A stretch of DNA of 64,000 nt from positions 2,854,001 to 2,918,000 of the forward strand of contig JAQFVV010012496.1 of the NCBI GenBank assembly GCA_028023455.1, given 5' to 3'. This DNA comes from Epiperipatus broadwayi. Taxonomy: Eukaryota; Onychophora; Udeonychophora; Euonychophora; Peripatidae. The first letter of the stretch is position 1. Each line of letters begins with the position of its first letter. Below the pieces are notes generated by a model, which was not told the origin of the DNA, did no database searches, and worked only from the letters and a program-made list of their open reading frames with translations. The position numbers were made by a program, and so were the translations under genes. Shown piece after piece: positions 1-12,489 of the stretch.

Positions 1-800
1 AGAATGGATGTCACTTGGTTAAAACAGCATAAGAGTGGAGAGTGATTTGCTCCGAAGATATTAAAATTAAGACGTAAATAAATTATTTAATTTATGCTAC
101 ATTTGAAAAGGTTTTAATGCCAATTTACTTTCTTAACATGGAAATGATACAATAAGGCCACCATATCCTTTATCTTGTGTTCTAGGTTCTCGAATGATAT
201 AATTTAGCAGTTTGCTTTTCAATTCATATTATTTGCAGTAATTACATTATATGTACAAAACAGATTAAGTATTTTAAAAAAGATAGAATAATACAAATAC
301 GAAAAAGACAAAGAAATAATTGACTCAGAGCACACTATAGTATGTGTATGTTCATATTCCCTCAAAAAAAAAAAAAAACTTAACTATATTCTTTTTTTAA
401 AATAATTTTTAAAAATTTTTCCAGATTTGTTTATCTATTATTGTTATTAATGAACAGATAATTTCTTCTTCATAGTAACACAAATTGCAGATTTCAGAAA
501 ATGATTTTTTTTTTTCTCTTTTAGAAATAAATTCCAAATTTCATTTTAAAATTAAAAGAAAAACATAACAATTTTGTTAAGCTTGGCAGAAATGTTATAA
601 TCACTAACTAAATTTATGCTTTAAAGTTATTTCCAATGAAATTATAGTTTTTTGGGGGAAAAAGTGAAGAAATATAATGAGACAAAATGAATACATGCAA
701 CTATGTGAGAAAGAATGAAACATAGTGCAAGATAAGAAAAGAGCTTCAACCCATCATAAAATAATATTTATTGTTTTTTTAGATAGCATATAATTGAAAT
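1..800. other. Unannotated A+T-rich intronic DNA
   Basis: Very A+T-rich sequence with homopolymer A and T runs. I see no open frame with a recognisable domain, no splice-bounded exon and no clear repeat boundary. Confidence 0.5.
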
Positions 801-1013
801 AATAAATGTACTAAGTGTGCTTATACGCAACTATAAAGAAGCTTGTTAATTCTATAATTACATAGAGCTTAGCACTTTCAATGACTTACGGCATTTCTCA
901 TCTTGCGATGAATATGGAATGCCATAAGCTCTCAAAAGCGCTAAGCCATATTTCATTTATAGAAATAACAAGCTTCTCTATAGTTGCATATAAGCGCACT
1001 TAATACATTTATT
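801..1013. repeat. Foldback (MITE-like) element
   Basis: The left arm (about 801-895) is the imperfect reverse complement of the right arm (about 920-1013). AATAAATGTA at the left pairs with TACATTTATT at the right. AAGAAGCTTGTTA pairs with TAACAAGCTTCT, and GAGCTTAGC with GCGCTAAGC further in. No ORF fits inside, so this is a non-autonomous hairpin element. The superfamily is not identifiable because no target duplication is obvious in the A+T-rich flanks. Confidence 0.7.
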
Positions 1014-4000
1014 ACATTCTATATAGAAGAAGTATAAACAGTTAATGTCATTATATAATTGAAATAGTAAGTATCAAGCTAACGGATATGGCAATTCCAC
1101 TGCATATCAAAAAATATGTAACATAATGGATGTCAGCAGATTCTCAATTTAAATAAGTAGTCTGATGAACCTTTTTGCAGTATTCAAAAAAAATATATAT
1201 ATAAAATGTTATTGCTTTGACATGATAATATTTACAGAATTTTTGCAATGAAATATTTTTATAAAGCACATAATTTTTGAAGCATTATATTTCTAATAAT
1301 ATTTCAAGTAATGGTTCCTCTGAAACTAACAATTATGTAATTAATCAAGTTTATTCTGTTAATAAGGTATAAAAAAAAAAAATCACTCTTTTCAAATTTT
1401 GATTAGTATAATAAAAAAGTGAAGTCAGTTTGCTAATTAATCAATAAAATAAAAATATCCTCCCATTTCTTTTTTTGTACCAATTAAATGGAAAAGAGTA
1501 ATGTATTTACGTTCTAATAACTGTATTTTTGTAGATGTCAATTTTTTATTTATAATGTAAATAGATTTATCCATATGGGCCTTATGTAAGCAAGGAGATG
1601 CTGTATATAATTTTTAAAAGTTTTTAAATTCATTCAAAGGATTTTATGTTTACATTTGGCTTTTTAATTTGAACAAACATAAAATGAAAGGCTTTTGGTA
1701 ATAGTCATACAATGTTCAGTTGTTAATTAGGCATGATTTTGAATTGGTTTTTAATCTAATGTTGTTTTTCTTTTTTCAAATAAAAACAAGATAATCAAAC
1801 TAAATTACATATATGCTAAAGACATTAATTACTGAATTACAGCAAGTCTAAGCACATATGTCAACTTCATATATTTAATAATTATCATTTTCAGTTACTG
1901 GCAGTTTACTTTCGAACAAAGATTTTTCTAATAATTTTTTACAAAAATTTGTCACAAGCATTCCTTCCAACAATGAATCATCAAGTTTCTTTATTTCATT
2001 CTGCTTTTTTATCTTTTAGTATACAGGCAAGAATTGATCTAATCCATCATCTGCCATCTTCTGCATCTATATGCGCACTTCACTTCCACTTAAGTTGATG
2101 AATTTTTACAATTATGTCAATAAGATCAGTCTGGATTTGAATGCGTTCATTTTTTTGTTTCCTCATTCAAAGTTATTTCCAATTCAATCAGTTTTCAATT
2201 CTTTGTGAATAACCTGTTATCTTTGTTATATTTTAGAACCCAGAGTTTATGTTTCGTAATCATGATCTAAAATAAGTGAGACATATGAAATAAAAGTTTC
2301 TGTTTGAGCATAAGAGCATGTTTTTTTTTAAATATAATATTACATCTATCAAATAAATTATATGCTATTTTAATTTATTTTTTCCATTTAATCTGCTTTA
2401 ATTGATATTAAAAGATCTGATAAACTATAATTTATTTTCATTTATTTTCAAACTAGTTAAATATAGTTAGCAAATGTTCAGTCGTAAGTCATCGGCTGCA
2501 TAACGCAGATAATTTCTTGAGATCAGCCATATTCCAACCTAAATTTTTAAAAACTTGTAAAATTGCTGAAAACAATTTTGACGAAGTATGAATCTAATTG
2601 ACAATGCAGTGAAGCTGTGGTATGTGCTATATAAATGAATATACATTATCCAAAAAAAATAAATAAATACATTAAAGACTTGTGTATATAATAAATTTTA
2701 CAATACGACAGCGGACACTTTTTCATTTCAGAATGCCATATGCAATCACATTTATTACGCTGAAGCCACATACATTTTATTCATTTTCTAAACATAAAGC
2801 TAGAAGTTTACAAAATTAAGGACATTTGTAAAATATTTTTCTTAAGTAATAAATCAAAAGTTATTAACTTAGTAATGACAATGAAAAAAAAAAAATTGGT
2901 AAAACATTCTTGTATTGTGTCAAGAAGCTTAAAGTTTATATTCAAAAATCAGAAATGGATAACTGCAAGTAAGTGATGACTGTATAGATTCTGAAACTGA
3001 TATGGACTTAAAAACATCAAATCAACTGGAAAGATTATGACCATTACTAACAAGACTGCTACTATGTTTCCATAGAAAAAAATAAATTATTAAAGAAAAA
3101 GGCTATTTACCAGAGCAGATCCAATGGCAATGATACTGAGTTTATCAATGCCTTTGGAAGGCCAAAGTCTGATATTTCGCTATTTCAATTTATTAAAAAA
3201 GAAAATCAATAAGATTTTTTTATTTTTTGAATAAATGTGAATGAGTGAATACATGCACACACACACAGTAAGTAAATATGTGAATGTGCTTTCTCAATTT
3301 ATTAATAAATACATTATAATTTCTTTTAGAAATGTTGTTTATGCCATGATCTTAATTTATATGCACATATTATACACATAAAAAAAGCATCTTTATTTTA
3401 AGTGTGTGTGTTGAAAAATGCTGTACATTTACAATGCAGTAAATAATACATATTATATTGTAATCAAAGCTTATTAACCCAATATGAGTTAGGACACATG
3501 ATGTAATGAGGTAAGGGGGTTTGGAAAAAATATATAGTGGATATCATGGTTACATTGTACACTTCTATTTTTGAATTTCAGCAGTTTCATGCAATTTTAT
3601 TAATTAAATGACATTTAGTGTTAATCATAGTGAATACGCATATTGAATGAAGCGTTAAATATTTTTTCTATTGTATCCTGGTTTAGATCAATATATTTTA
3701 ATATTTTAAAACATAATTGTAATTATAACTTAAAAAAAAAAAAAAAGACAATATGACCAACAGTTATAAAAGAAAATAATGTATAATTTTATATAATCTA
3801 ATCTACAAAAATCGATATGAAAATAATATTTAATATTTTGAATAATATACTGAAATCCTTCACTCTAAATAACATTGTATTTTAGTAAAACTGATATATT
3901 CCCGATCTCAAAACTTGTAAATTCATTTATCCATAATTCAAAAATATAGGGGGAAAAAAGGAAAAACTTTCAAGTGCTCTTATCTATGAAATAGCAACCA

Positions 4001-4400
4001 TTTTGATTGTCTCATGCACCTTAGTGATACATTATGATTTGCAATCGTAAAATTTCTATTCCAAAAAGAACAAAAATTTTAATTCACAGTGTGACGGTTG
4101 ACATTACCATCACAAAATGTCATAAGAAAATAGTTGTTGCTATCGGTATTAGCAATCATGCTTGAAATTTATGAATGTCACATCATTAAACATTGAATCT
4201 TTTACATTTCATTATCATCTTCAATTTTCATCAGAAAAAAAAAAAAATCAAATTTTACTTTATTCGAGACAGTGATAAAATGAATAAACCTAGATTTGAA
4301 TATTCTATCAAATTATTTATTCATATTACCTTTTTTATAAATGCAATATTCTATGTTTTTTTTTTTTTTGGGGGGGTACTTATATTTTATTGATATCTTA
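1014..4400. other. Unannotated A+T-rich intronic DNA
   Basis: No gene or well-bounded repeat recognised. There are poly-A tracts (for example near 1370, 2885 and 3730), a short CA run near 3255-3266 and a T-run plus G-run at 4360-4377. The ORF starting at 4193 is low-complexity Phe/Ile/Lys-rich and looks like chance. Confidence 0.5.
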
Positions 4401-4514
4401 ATGTATAAAAACAGGCAAAACTCACTATACATATTGCCACACACAGCACGCTAGAGTAATCAATGGATGCCAGAAGTCTTGTGCATAAAATCCCCATCTG
4501 CCTACTCATCCAAT

Positions 4515-4560
4515 ATCCCCAGACTAGTTTATGGCTTGTGGCCTTCATCAGCGAGGAGCC
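4515..4560 (-). ncRNA. Hammerhead ribozyme-like motif, family B copy B2
   Basis: On the minus strand the order is CCTCG (stem I), CTGATGA (4551-4545), stem II GGC-CACAA-GCC, TAA in place of GAA, ACTAGT (stem III, 2 bp with a UA loop), C, then TGGGG closing stem I. Everything fits a type I hammerhead except G12, which is U here; G12 is the catalytic general-base position. This copy is probably inactive. Confidence 0.5.
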
Positions 4561-4901
4561 TTGGATCAGAGAGCACTGCACCTAGATCTTAGGATCTAAT
4601 GCAAGCCTCCAGCAGCCACCTTTTAACTCTATTAGCTACAAAACTATGAGAATGAAATTAAAAATATGATAATTGAAAATATGATAATATTTTCAATCTA
4701 AGCTCAATAGCTTATATAGTCATATAGGTCTGAACTCAGCTCAGTACCTATCCATTTTGATGTCTTTGGTTCTTTAATAACCATAGCCACCACTATGCTA
4801 TTAGGTAGGATTATTTTTAAGCTAATAAACATCACATGATCACTATTTCTTATGCTTGCTTATAACAGTTGTTAAAACAGGCAAAACTCACTATACGTAT
4901 T

Positions 4902-4945
4902 GCCACACACTGACGAAGGCCACAAGCCAGAAACTAGTCTGGGGA
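4902..4945 (+). ncRNA. Hammerhead ribozyme-like motif, family B copy B1
   Basis: CTGACGA (4910-4916) is followed by stem II A-GGC-CACAA-GCC-A, GAA (4930-4932), stem III ACTAGT (4933-4938), C at 4939 as cleavage-site nucleotide and TGGGG (4940-4944). All invariant core bases (CUGANGA, GAAA, U16.1, H17) are present. Stem I is weaker than in sister copies, because the 5' side here is ACACA rather than CCTCA. This is the family B copy with the most complete core. Confidence 0.6.
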
Positions 4946-5111
4946 TATTGGATGAGTAGGCACTAGATGGAGATTTTATGCACAAGCCTTCTGGCATCCA
5001 TTGATTACTCTAGCTTGCTGTGTGTGGCAATACGTACAGTGAGTTTTGCCTGTTTTAACAACAGTTATAAGCAAGCATAAGAAATGGTGATCATGTGACG
5101 TTTATTATCTT

Positions 5112-5740
5112 AATGTGTGTGTATACAGTTTTTAAATAAAATTATAATGTAGTTATAATACATATGTTAAAAGTGTACCATATTTATGGATTATATAGAT
5201 TTTGCTATTCATAATTTTCAATATCAACATGAATGCTTGGGATTACATAGCATGAAGACAGAAATCATACCATGTAAAAAATTCAAATACAGTACAATAT
5301 AAATATTAAAAAAAAACGTATCTAGAGATGGCACATCTTATATAAATTCATCTATTTCTAAAATGCAAAGAAAAAATGAGTCAGAAAGTTTATGCAAACT
5401 TTCACAAACACTATGCAACAATAAGAATAAAAAAATAAAACAAAAAATATTCTTATGTTAAAAAATGATAAACAAATAAAATATAGAAGTAGAACAATAT
5501 ATAACTGTAATCTCTTTAATGATCAATAAATTATTATAAGTAATGAATTCCTTCATTTAGAGGAAGTGTGAGGTCACATTATTATAAGATTTTTTTTAAT
5601 GGTCAGGTTTCTACACTAACTGTGATATAATGGAGTCATGTAATTCATATTTCTATACTTTTCTGGAATTAAAATGGCTTAACCTTTTATGAGAGCATAA
5701 TAATGAATAACAATTACTTTATTAATTTAAGTTAAAAATC
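5112..5740. other. Unannotated A+T-rich intronic DNA
   Basis: No recognisable gene or repeat boundary; A-rich short runs only. Confidence 0.45.
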
Positions 5741-5744
5741 TCAA

Positions 5745-6425
5745 TAATAATCTTATATATATATATATAATTCCTATTTTTCTGTTATCTGATTGGTGAA
5801 TGTATGTTTTTTTATAAGTCTATCATGTGTCAAATTAAAAAAAAACAACTACTACATTTGTGCGCTTTATAAAGAATATTTTATGCAAAGCAAGTAATTC
5901 TGCCATTAATAGTTTTCAGTAATGCTGTTAAATTCACATATCAAATATAACAAGTATATTTTAAAATGTAAATTTTAATTTAGAGCTTTAATTTGATTGT
6001 GAGCATTTTATTCGAAGCAAGTAATTTCGCAAAGCGAAAAAAATTTATTAAAGCAATCGATTAAAAAAAAAACTATTACAAAAATGATGGCCTTTCAGGC
6101 CGGTTAGGAAGTAATTCTACTGTTAATAAACTGTAGTACAAAAATAACCAAGTACATTTATTTATATAATATTAAATTTTTTTGTTTAATTTACATTAAA
6201 TCTTTAAAAAAATGTTTATAGCAACAGAATGCTGGCCTTTCAGGTCAGCTAGGAAGGAATTATGCCATTGTAGTACAAAAGCCACCGGGTACATTTATCA
6301 CATTTACTTATATAATATTAAAAAGTTTTGTTTAATTTACATTAAATCAAAAAAAAAAAATTTGTCAAAGCAATCAATTAAAAAAAAAACATGGCTTTTA
6401 TAGGCAGGGTACATTTGGTAATAAT
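5745..6425. repeat. Dispersed repeat family C
   Basis: Shares segments with 9815-10640 (same orientation) and 16140-16740 (reverse). Shared pieces include a TATATATATA-type start followed by CTATTTTTCTGTTATCTGAT-like text, GTAATTCTGCCATTAATAG, TTAAAGCAATCAATTAAAAA and GGCCTTTCAGGCCGG. Two partly duplicated modules (about 6085-6150 and 6228-6300) carry the GGCCTTTCAG motif. No coding capacity seen; superfamily not resolved. Confidence 0.6.
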
Positions 6426-7135
6426 AATAATAATAAAAGTAATTTTTAAAAAAAGTAAAATTAAAAATAAAATCCAGCTACATCACATAATCACTTAAAT
6501 AAATAACTGAAAAATAAATTTTCAAAATAAATATTGTACCCCTAGAAAAGGAGGAGGATCTGTAGAATGTCTGTAGTATCCTGATTATTATATTAAATAA
6601 TTGATATCATTTGCCTTCTAAAATTTTATAAATAGCCTCACATATTACATGTTCTATTTTTTTAAAATAAGATTCCTTTGTTGTTATTTTATTGATTGTT
6701 ATTTTTTTAAAGAAAAAGTTAAGTAACAAGGGGTGAGGCATACTCTGCTAAGCATTGCTTACGTTATCTGATCAGATGGCCACTTAATGCCATTTCTGCA
6801 GATGTTTTGCTTTTAAGAAGACTATCACCCTTTTCATCTCAAATCACCAGAGGTCACTTGCATTATTTTATATAAATACATGTCTTCATTTACTTCAAGA
6901 CACTAAGAAAAGCATCTCAAGTGTTTAGTTTTTCAGTGTGGCTAATTTCTGAGGAGATAGTCAACATTTTAAAAAAAATAATAACATGCATATGTCTTCA
7001 GTTTTATCAGTTTTTTTTTAAAAAAAATATAAACATTCAAAGAACTGCTTCTTTTAAAAAAAAAAGTAAAAATAGAAAATCTTATTTAAGTAGGATTAAT
7101 TGATATGCTAACAGACACAAAACACACACTAAATG
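6426..7135. other. Unannotated intronic DNA
   Basis: A slightly less A+T-rich patch at 6725-6860 has no convincing splice-bounded open frame. The rest is low complexity. Confidence 0.45.
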
Positions 7136-7139
7136 TATT

Positions 7140-7520
7140 CTTATACAAACTATTATTGTAAGTAGAAGGGACTTGAATTCAGATTCTTAAGCTTTCTACA
7201 CTATGCACTCCATCATATACAACGAATACACATGTGAAAAAAATAAATAATCTCTTAATATACATATTTTATGCTGAACCAGCACTCTTCAATTCATCCA
7301 GATCACCATCTCCCACACATATGTACAATCAGTTTATATATAAATGGATGGAAGATAATGATCTGGACCAACTGATGAGTGCTGATTCAGCAAGAAGTAC
7401 ATAGATTGGAGATCATTTATCTTTTTCAAATGTACGTGGTCATGTGTATTGGTTGTATAAGATAGAGTACATAGTGTAGGGAGCTTGAAAGTCTGAGTTC
7501 AAGTCCCTTCTAGTTAGATT
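7140..7520. repeat. Family A element as a head-to-head inverted pair
   Basis: The left half (7150-7335) is the reverse complement of the right half (7340-7510). Right half, plus strand: hammerhead-like region (7351-7432), CATGTGTATTGGTTGTAT, then a tRNA-like end with B-box-type GAGTTCAAGTCC (about 7495-7506). The left half shows the same modules in reverse: GGACTTGAATTC near 7170 and AATACACATG near 7225. Related copies lie near 12.1, 17.5, 37.0, 38.1, 54.1 and 54.8 kb. A hammerhead plus a tRNA-like promoter resembles the schistosome SM-alpha type of short repeat. Confidence 0.75.
7351..7432 (+). ncRNA. Degenerate hammerhead-like motif, family A
   Basis: CTGATGA (7372-7378) is followed by stem II TGCTG-ATT-CAGCA, then GAAG instead of GAAA, and a decayed 8-nt stem III before TTGG. 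The long stem I remains: GATAATGATCT upstream pairs with AGATCATTTATC downstream. Fold conserved, core mutated, so probably inactive. The opposed copy at 7255-7330 (minus) has TTGAAGA in place of CTGATGA. Confidence 0.5.
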
Positions 7521-8385
7521 TAGTATAGAGAATATACTTATATTTGAAAACTAACCTAATGTAAAATTTATTTATGAACATGTGAATATCTGATAAATTT
7601 GTTGTATGTGCTACAAGGAAAGTGAAACTAACTCTATAAGATATCTAGTATTCAATTATTAATTATATACATAAATATTAAATTATAATTTGCTTTTGGA
7701 GTGTCTCATCATTCAACAAAATAAAATAACATTTAAACTACGTTTTATATACATAAAACATGATTTGTTATAAAAAAGAATATTACATTTGAAAAAATAT
7801 AAAATCATATTATTTCAACACTAGCCAAAACAACAAAATTTTGCTAAAACTCTTCCACAAACATAGTTTGTTGTTTTGTCTAGTACTGTAATGATATATG
7901 ATTTTCTATTTTATTTATAATTAGTAGTATAGCAGAAGTATTTAATTTGGAAAAACATATATGGAAACACTGGAACTTATGGCTTTACTTTTAAATAAAC
8001 TAGTCCTAAAGATAAAATTAAGGAACATTTAATTTCTTGGTTTATAAGGGAGATTTATCTATATGTTTAGATAGATTGTTGTAATTTTAAAAGACTGCGT
8101 CTTAAATTTATTGTCTTGAAAATTTACAAAGAATAAAATTATGAAAGAATTATATAACAGTGTTTCTTAATAATATTTATTCTTTGTCTAGAATAAAATT
8201 GATAAAAAATTGTATTATCTACTGAATGGAGATAATATTAGAGTATTTATAACTGCTTTTGAACTTCATGATAAATTTTGCATAATCTGTTTATTTTTTC
8301 TTTAAGAATACACTCTGGACCAAAGTTGCATTTGATAATGATCTTTTCTTTAGATACTTAAACTAGAGTATACTTTCAAGTGAAT
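7521..8385. other. Intronic DNA with a small inverted repeat
   Basis: At about 7822-7886, CTAGCCAAAACAACAAA pairs with TTTGTTGTTTTGTCTAG to form a 65-bp hairpin. Nothing else recognised. Confidence 0.5.
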
Positions 8386-9700
8386 GAAATTGCACAAATT
8401 GGAAGAACTATCTCATATTAAACGAAACAGTATCGGACTTTGTGAAGACAGAAGAAAAAGTGAAGAAACGATTTAAAAAGTGGACGCATACCTTATTACA
8501 AAGGCACAAATATTGGAAGGACAATTGGAGTGGGATCTATTATAAATGAAATTGAAAGAACAACAAACATTGTGGAATTGATGTGATATCAGATGAAGTG
8601 GCAAGCTTAGTTATTCAACTTAATTAAAGATATTAAATGCAGATGATATAAGTTTACTCCCCACCAAATTCTCACTGTTATGAAAAAGAAGAGAATTTTT
8701 ACATGGATGTACAAAATACTTACTTTTGATCAGATGGAACAATATTTTAAAATTGTCATGAAAGAATTTAATGCCAAAATTGGTAAATGATCGGCAAATA
8801 AAAATGGTGTGTAAATATAGTTTTGGTGTTAGAAATGAAAAAGAACACACAGCTTGTGAAATTTCTGCCACTGCACCACCCCCAATAATATGAATTCTTT
8901 CTTTGTGAAAAATATTAAACAGAAATGGACAAGGAAGCATCCAAATGAAGTTATAGCAAAATTGAATTATATTTTGACTAAAGAAAATATATATTTCAAG
9001 ATTATAATATTCTTCATAGATTCAACACAGGAAGTGATCATCGATTAATGAGATGTAATATACATGTTTATGCAAAACTAGAATAACAAAAGTTCTTAAG
9101 AAAAACAATTTAAGTAATTGATATTCCTAAATTTCAAAAATAATCCTATGAATTTAAATTAGAATTTGCAAATCATTTGAAAATATTAACAGATTTTGAA
9201 GATGGTTCAGATTTGAAAGAAACCAATAAAAAGTTAAGTGATAGACTATTAGAAACTGGAACAAAAAAAGTTGTAAAAAAGCAGTAATTTACCACTAAAT
9301 TTTATGCTGAGACAAGACAATGTATGTCAAAAAAAAATGAATATGAAAATATATAAGAATAAACCATTAAAGAGAATTGAATATTGAGAGTTTTGTAAAA
9401 TAACATTAAAAAGAATTAATAATGTTACAAAAAAATATAATTGTGAATTAGCAAGAAAAAGTATCGAAAAGAATAAAAGACATATGGAAAAAAAAAAAAG
9501 AATAAAAGTTTCAAAAGTGTAAAACAACATCAAGCTACTGGAAGAAAAGTTATTTCTGCAATAAGAAAAAGATTACTAAAAAGAGAAATGACATCATCAA
9601 ATGGATGGAAGAGTTCTTTAAGAAATCATATAGTAATGATGAAGAACAAAACAAATTATTCCCTACAATTACTACATCATATTAAATTTATTAATAATTT
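8386..9700 (+). mobile_element. Degraded RTE-like LINE, endonuclease end
   Basis: Translated fragments across broken frames match the apurinic endonuclease of RTE-type non-LTR retrotransposons. They include a GLCEDRR-like metal-site motif near 8440, GTIGVGSIINE near 8520, the FNAKIG motif (about 8765-8785), RNEKEHTACE (about 8833) and GSDHRLMRC (about 9033). Many stops and frameshifts show an old, inactive copy. The sequence becomes A-rich after 9330 and is lost by about 9700. RTE-like relatives occur at 18.9-21.6, 21.8-23.1, 27.3-28.0 and 35.4-36.5 kb. Confidence 0.75.
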
Positions 9701-9814
9701 TGTTAATAATTTTATTTATATTCTTTATTATATTGTTGATTTGAGTTTTTATATTTATTTTTATTACATATATCTTTTTTATCATTATTAAATTTATATT
9801 GTAGCAATTTTAAA

Positions 9815-10640
9815 TTATCTTATATATATAAAATCCCTACTTTCTTTTATGACTGACTGGTAAATGTATGAATGTTTCTATGTAAGACTGTCATGTATCA
9901 AATTCACAATTAGTATTTTTCAATACAAAAATTATTTGTTCCGCCATTAATAACCAAACCATTTTATGCAAAGGAAGTAACTCGTTAAAGCATCCAATAA
10001 AAGAAAAGTACCACAAAAACAACAGTTGGCTACGTTTCTGGATTCTAAAAAAATATGGTATTGGAATAAAACTTTTTGAAAGAAAAATGCTTGGAAAAAA
10101 TCAGTACATGTGCTTTTAACTAGAACTGAATAGATATAAAATTTAAATTGCAAAGAAAATGTGATTACAGTACATAAGTTCATCAAACAGGCAAAACTCT
10201 CCATACGTATTGCCGCTCAATAAGAAATAGTGATCACATGATATAAGTTCATGTTTGAAATGTGATATTTAATGAGGGAAAAAAATAGATGCTATAGTAC
10301 GGTATTACATTTAATTTTGGTTAGTGTATGATTGAAATCATATAGTTTGATATCACATAATTCATGCTATAATTCCGCCATTAATAGTTGGGTTGGCTAA
10401 TTTATAGGCTTAATTTGATTAAGAGCATTTTATTCAAAGCAAATAATTCCGCAAAGCAAAAAAAAATTTGTTAAAGTAACTAATTACAATGGTCTTTCAG
10501 GCTGACTACATTTCTCACATTTATTTCTATAATATTAAAATCTTTTGTTTAAATTACTAAACCTTAACAAAAATTTGTTAAAGCAACCAATTAAAAAAAC
10601 AACAACCGGCCTTTACATAGGTTGGGTACAGTCTGCTTTT
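9815..10640. repeat. Dispersed repeat family C, second copy
   Basis: Starts with TATATATATAAAATCCCTAC and TGACTGACTGGTAAATGTAT-like text comparable to 5750-5820. It continues through GGAAGTAACTCGTTAAAGCA and GGTCTTTCAGGCTGA and ends in CCGGCCTTTACATAGGTTGG. A short family B piece (CAGGCAAAACTCTCCATACG, 10189-10208, then TAGTGATCACATGATA) lies inside it. Confidence 0.6.
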
Positions 10641-12050
10641 TTATAATTTTTATTGGATAATCATTATTTTTAAATTCTTTAATTACTACATCTACTTGTT
10701 TATTATAATCTTCTTTATTTGAGTGATGATTTATAGCTCTATATATTCTTGAATTTGTATTATTTATTTTTATATTTTTTGTCTCTATTTAAATAAAAAA
10801 TAATATTATTATCAATGTTAGCAGGACTTTTTTTGTCAGGTAACACTATGGAATGGTGTTCTGGCACCTTTTTTAGTACATTTTTAATGTTTCAAACATA
10901 ATTAGATGAAACAGTATCATTACGTACATAATTACAATCCATATTTATATAATTTTCTTTAGTAAAAAGCTTGATAAAAAGTGAGTTCCGGCATCTTTTT
11001 TATTTAAAAAAAGCCCTGATATTAGTATTTTAATACAAACATGTTTGTATTTCATATTTATCCTTTATATATGATTTGATTAATATAATATCTTAGTATG
11101 CTAACTTATTATCTTTTTCTCTTTTTTGTTGTAAATTTTAAGTTAATGTCTAATTTATTAATATCCCTTAGAGAAAAAAATCATTCGGCTTTTATTAAAA
11201 ATTAATACATAATTATCAACATATCTTTTATAAAAATTGGAGCATTTTTATTATTTGTCATTAATATACTTCTAGTTACTTCCTCTCCAGTTTTTGTTTA
11301 TTTTTAATTAGAAAAGTATCCTAAAATAGAATTCACGAGATCTTTATACAAGCTTGTAAATCAAGATGAGAATTTATTGCTTAGTTACAACATTTGAAAA
11401 CTGGTATTCAATTTGCTGTCACTTGATAAAAGAAAAATGTCATGAAACATACTCGCTCATATAGCAAAAGTGGTAATCCCGGACACCAAGTTTGATTACA
11501 AATATTAAAAAAAAAAAAAAAATCAATCAATAAATCGATTAGAAATTCGTGTGAACTTTTAAAAATAGCAATAAATGTATTATAAATCAGAGTTAGTATT
11601 AGAGCTAATCTTTCATTTATTAAAAGGTCACAAATTCAATATTTAAACAAAATGGTTGGAAGACCATAATAAATGTGTAATATCAATCATCCTCGTACTT
11701 TTTTAATATCCGTAATCAACCTTGGTGTCTGGGATTATCTGTAATTATTGCAAAAGGTATATCAGAATATTCTGAAAAAAGTTCTTTTTATTTTTTAAAA
11801 TTAAATGACTTATTTTTATGCCATTTCTATAATAATTCATTTGTTTTGAAAAAAGACCAATTATTTATGGTACAATTGTTAAATTATTATTATCTTTATT
11901 GACATACACTAGCAAACACTTCTAAATGAGACTGTAGATGAAAAGTTAAAGGTGAATTTTATGGTAAGTATACAAATGAATATGTGAACCAAATGTATTA
12001 AGCATTGCCATTTATTTGACATCTTATAATTTTGGATTAATTTCTGCAGA
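10641..12050. other. Unannotated A+T-rich intronic DNA
   Basis: No gene recognised. A poly-A tract at 11507-11521 followed by AATCAATCAATAAATCGAT is low complexity. Traces of a decayed element could be hidden here but none was identifiable by reading. Confidence 0.4.
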
Positions 12051-12059
12051 AAACTTTTG

Positions 12060-12235
12060 TTTCTAAAAAATAATTCTGGATGCCAACTGATGAGTGTTAG
12101 TTCAGGATGAAATATGTATATTGGAGATTTTATCTTTTTCACGTGTGGTCATGTGTATTGGTTGTATGAGACATATTGGATAGCTGAAGAGAGCTTGAAT
12201 ATCTGGGATCAAATCCCCTATAATTATATATATCA
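12060..12235 (+). repeat. Family A element, single copy
   Basis: Modules in order: hammerhead-like region (12071-12135), CATGTGTATTGGTTGTATGA (12149-12168), and a tRNA-like stretch with GGGATCAAATCC (12204-12215), a B box with one change. No opposed partner is attached, unlike the 7.1 and 17.4 kb copies. Confidence 0.75.
12071..12135 (+). ncRNA. Hammerhead ribozyme-like motif, family A copy A2
   Basis: CTGATGA (12087-12093), GAA (12109-12111), stem III ATATGTAT (12112-12119; 3 bp closing a 2-nt loop), A at 12120 as cleavage-site nucleotide, then TTGG (12121-12124), which pairs with CCAA (12083-12086) as stem I. Core, stem I and stem III are intact. Stem II has decayed (TGTTA against CAGGA instead of the family's TGCTG against CAGCA). 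Predicted cleavage would fall between 12120 and 12121. Confidence 0.55.
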
Positions 12236-12489
12236 ATGGGTGTGTGCATGCACTTGAATATGTGTATTAGCATAATATATGTGTGAAAACAGTTTCAAAA
12301 TAAAGAAATAACTTCTTAGTTAGTAATCAATTTCTTTTCAGTATCATTATAATATTCTATTTCCAGCCATATATTCTTAAAGAAAGCAAACAATATTTGT
12401 ATCTCTTTAGATTGCCTTTGCGATGCACTTAATTATGTATATGGGCTTGAAAACCACACTCGAGTACATCATAAAATAATTTTTTTAGC

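Larger units (their letters stand above)
4405..5110. repeat. Family B foldback repeat carrying hammerhead-like motifs
   Basis: Two copies of one repeat face each other. The outer segments AAAACAGGCAAAACTCACTA (from about 4407 and again at about 4874) and their reverse complement at about 5035-5058 define the repeat. The inner part matches copies at 24.3-25.4, 40.3-40.8 and 50.7 kb. The right part (4874-5058) is a hairpin with long arms built on TTGCCACACA...TGTGTGGCAA. Each half carries a hammerhead-type core, annotated separately. Foldback copies with hammerheads are known from Penelope-like elements and retrozymes; the family is inferred, since no reverse transcriptase belongs to it here. 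Confidence 0.75.

Noticed and set aside
3106-3180. Possible minus-strand exon with an open frame and a GTAAAT donor
   Set aside because: The upstream AG lacks a polypyrimidine tract, the plus strand is also open over the same span, and the peptide does not fit the NAV sequence that should follow the 17032-17130 exon.
4193-4393. 66-codon ORF
   Set aside because: Low-complexity Phe/Ile/Lys product of A+T-rich DNA with poly-A and poly-T runs.
6770-6830. GC-richer stretch followed on the minus strand by GTAAGC
   Set aside because: Two of three frames are closed and the third is short with no recognisable sequence; no phase match with the neighbouring exon.
8620-8940. 106-codon minus-strand ORF
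   Set aside because: It is antisense to the RTE endonuclease motifs read on the plus strand.
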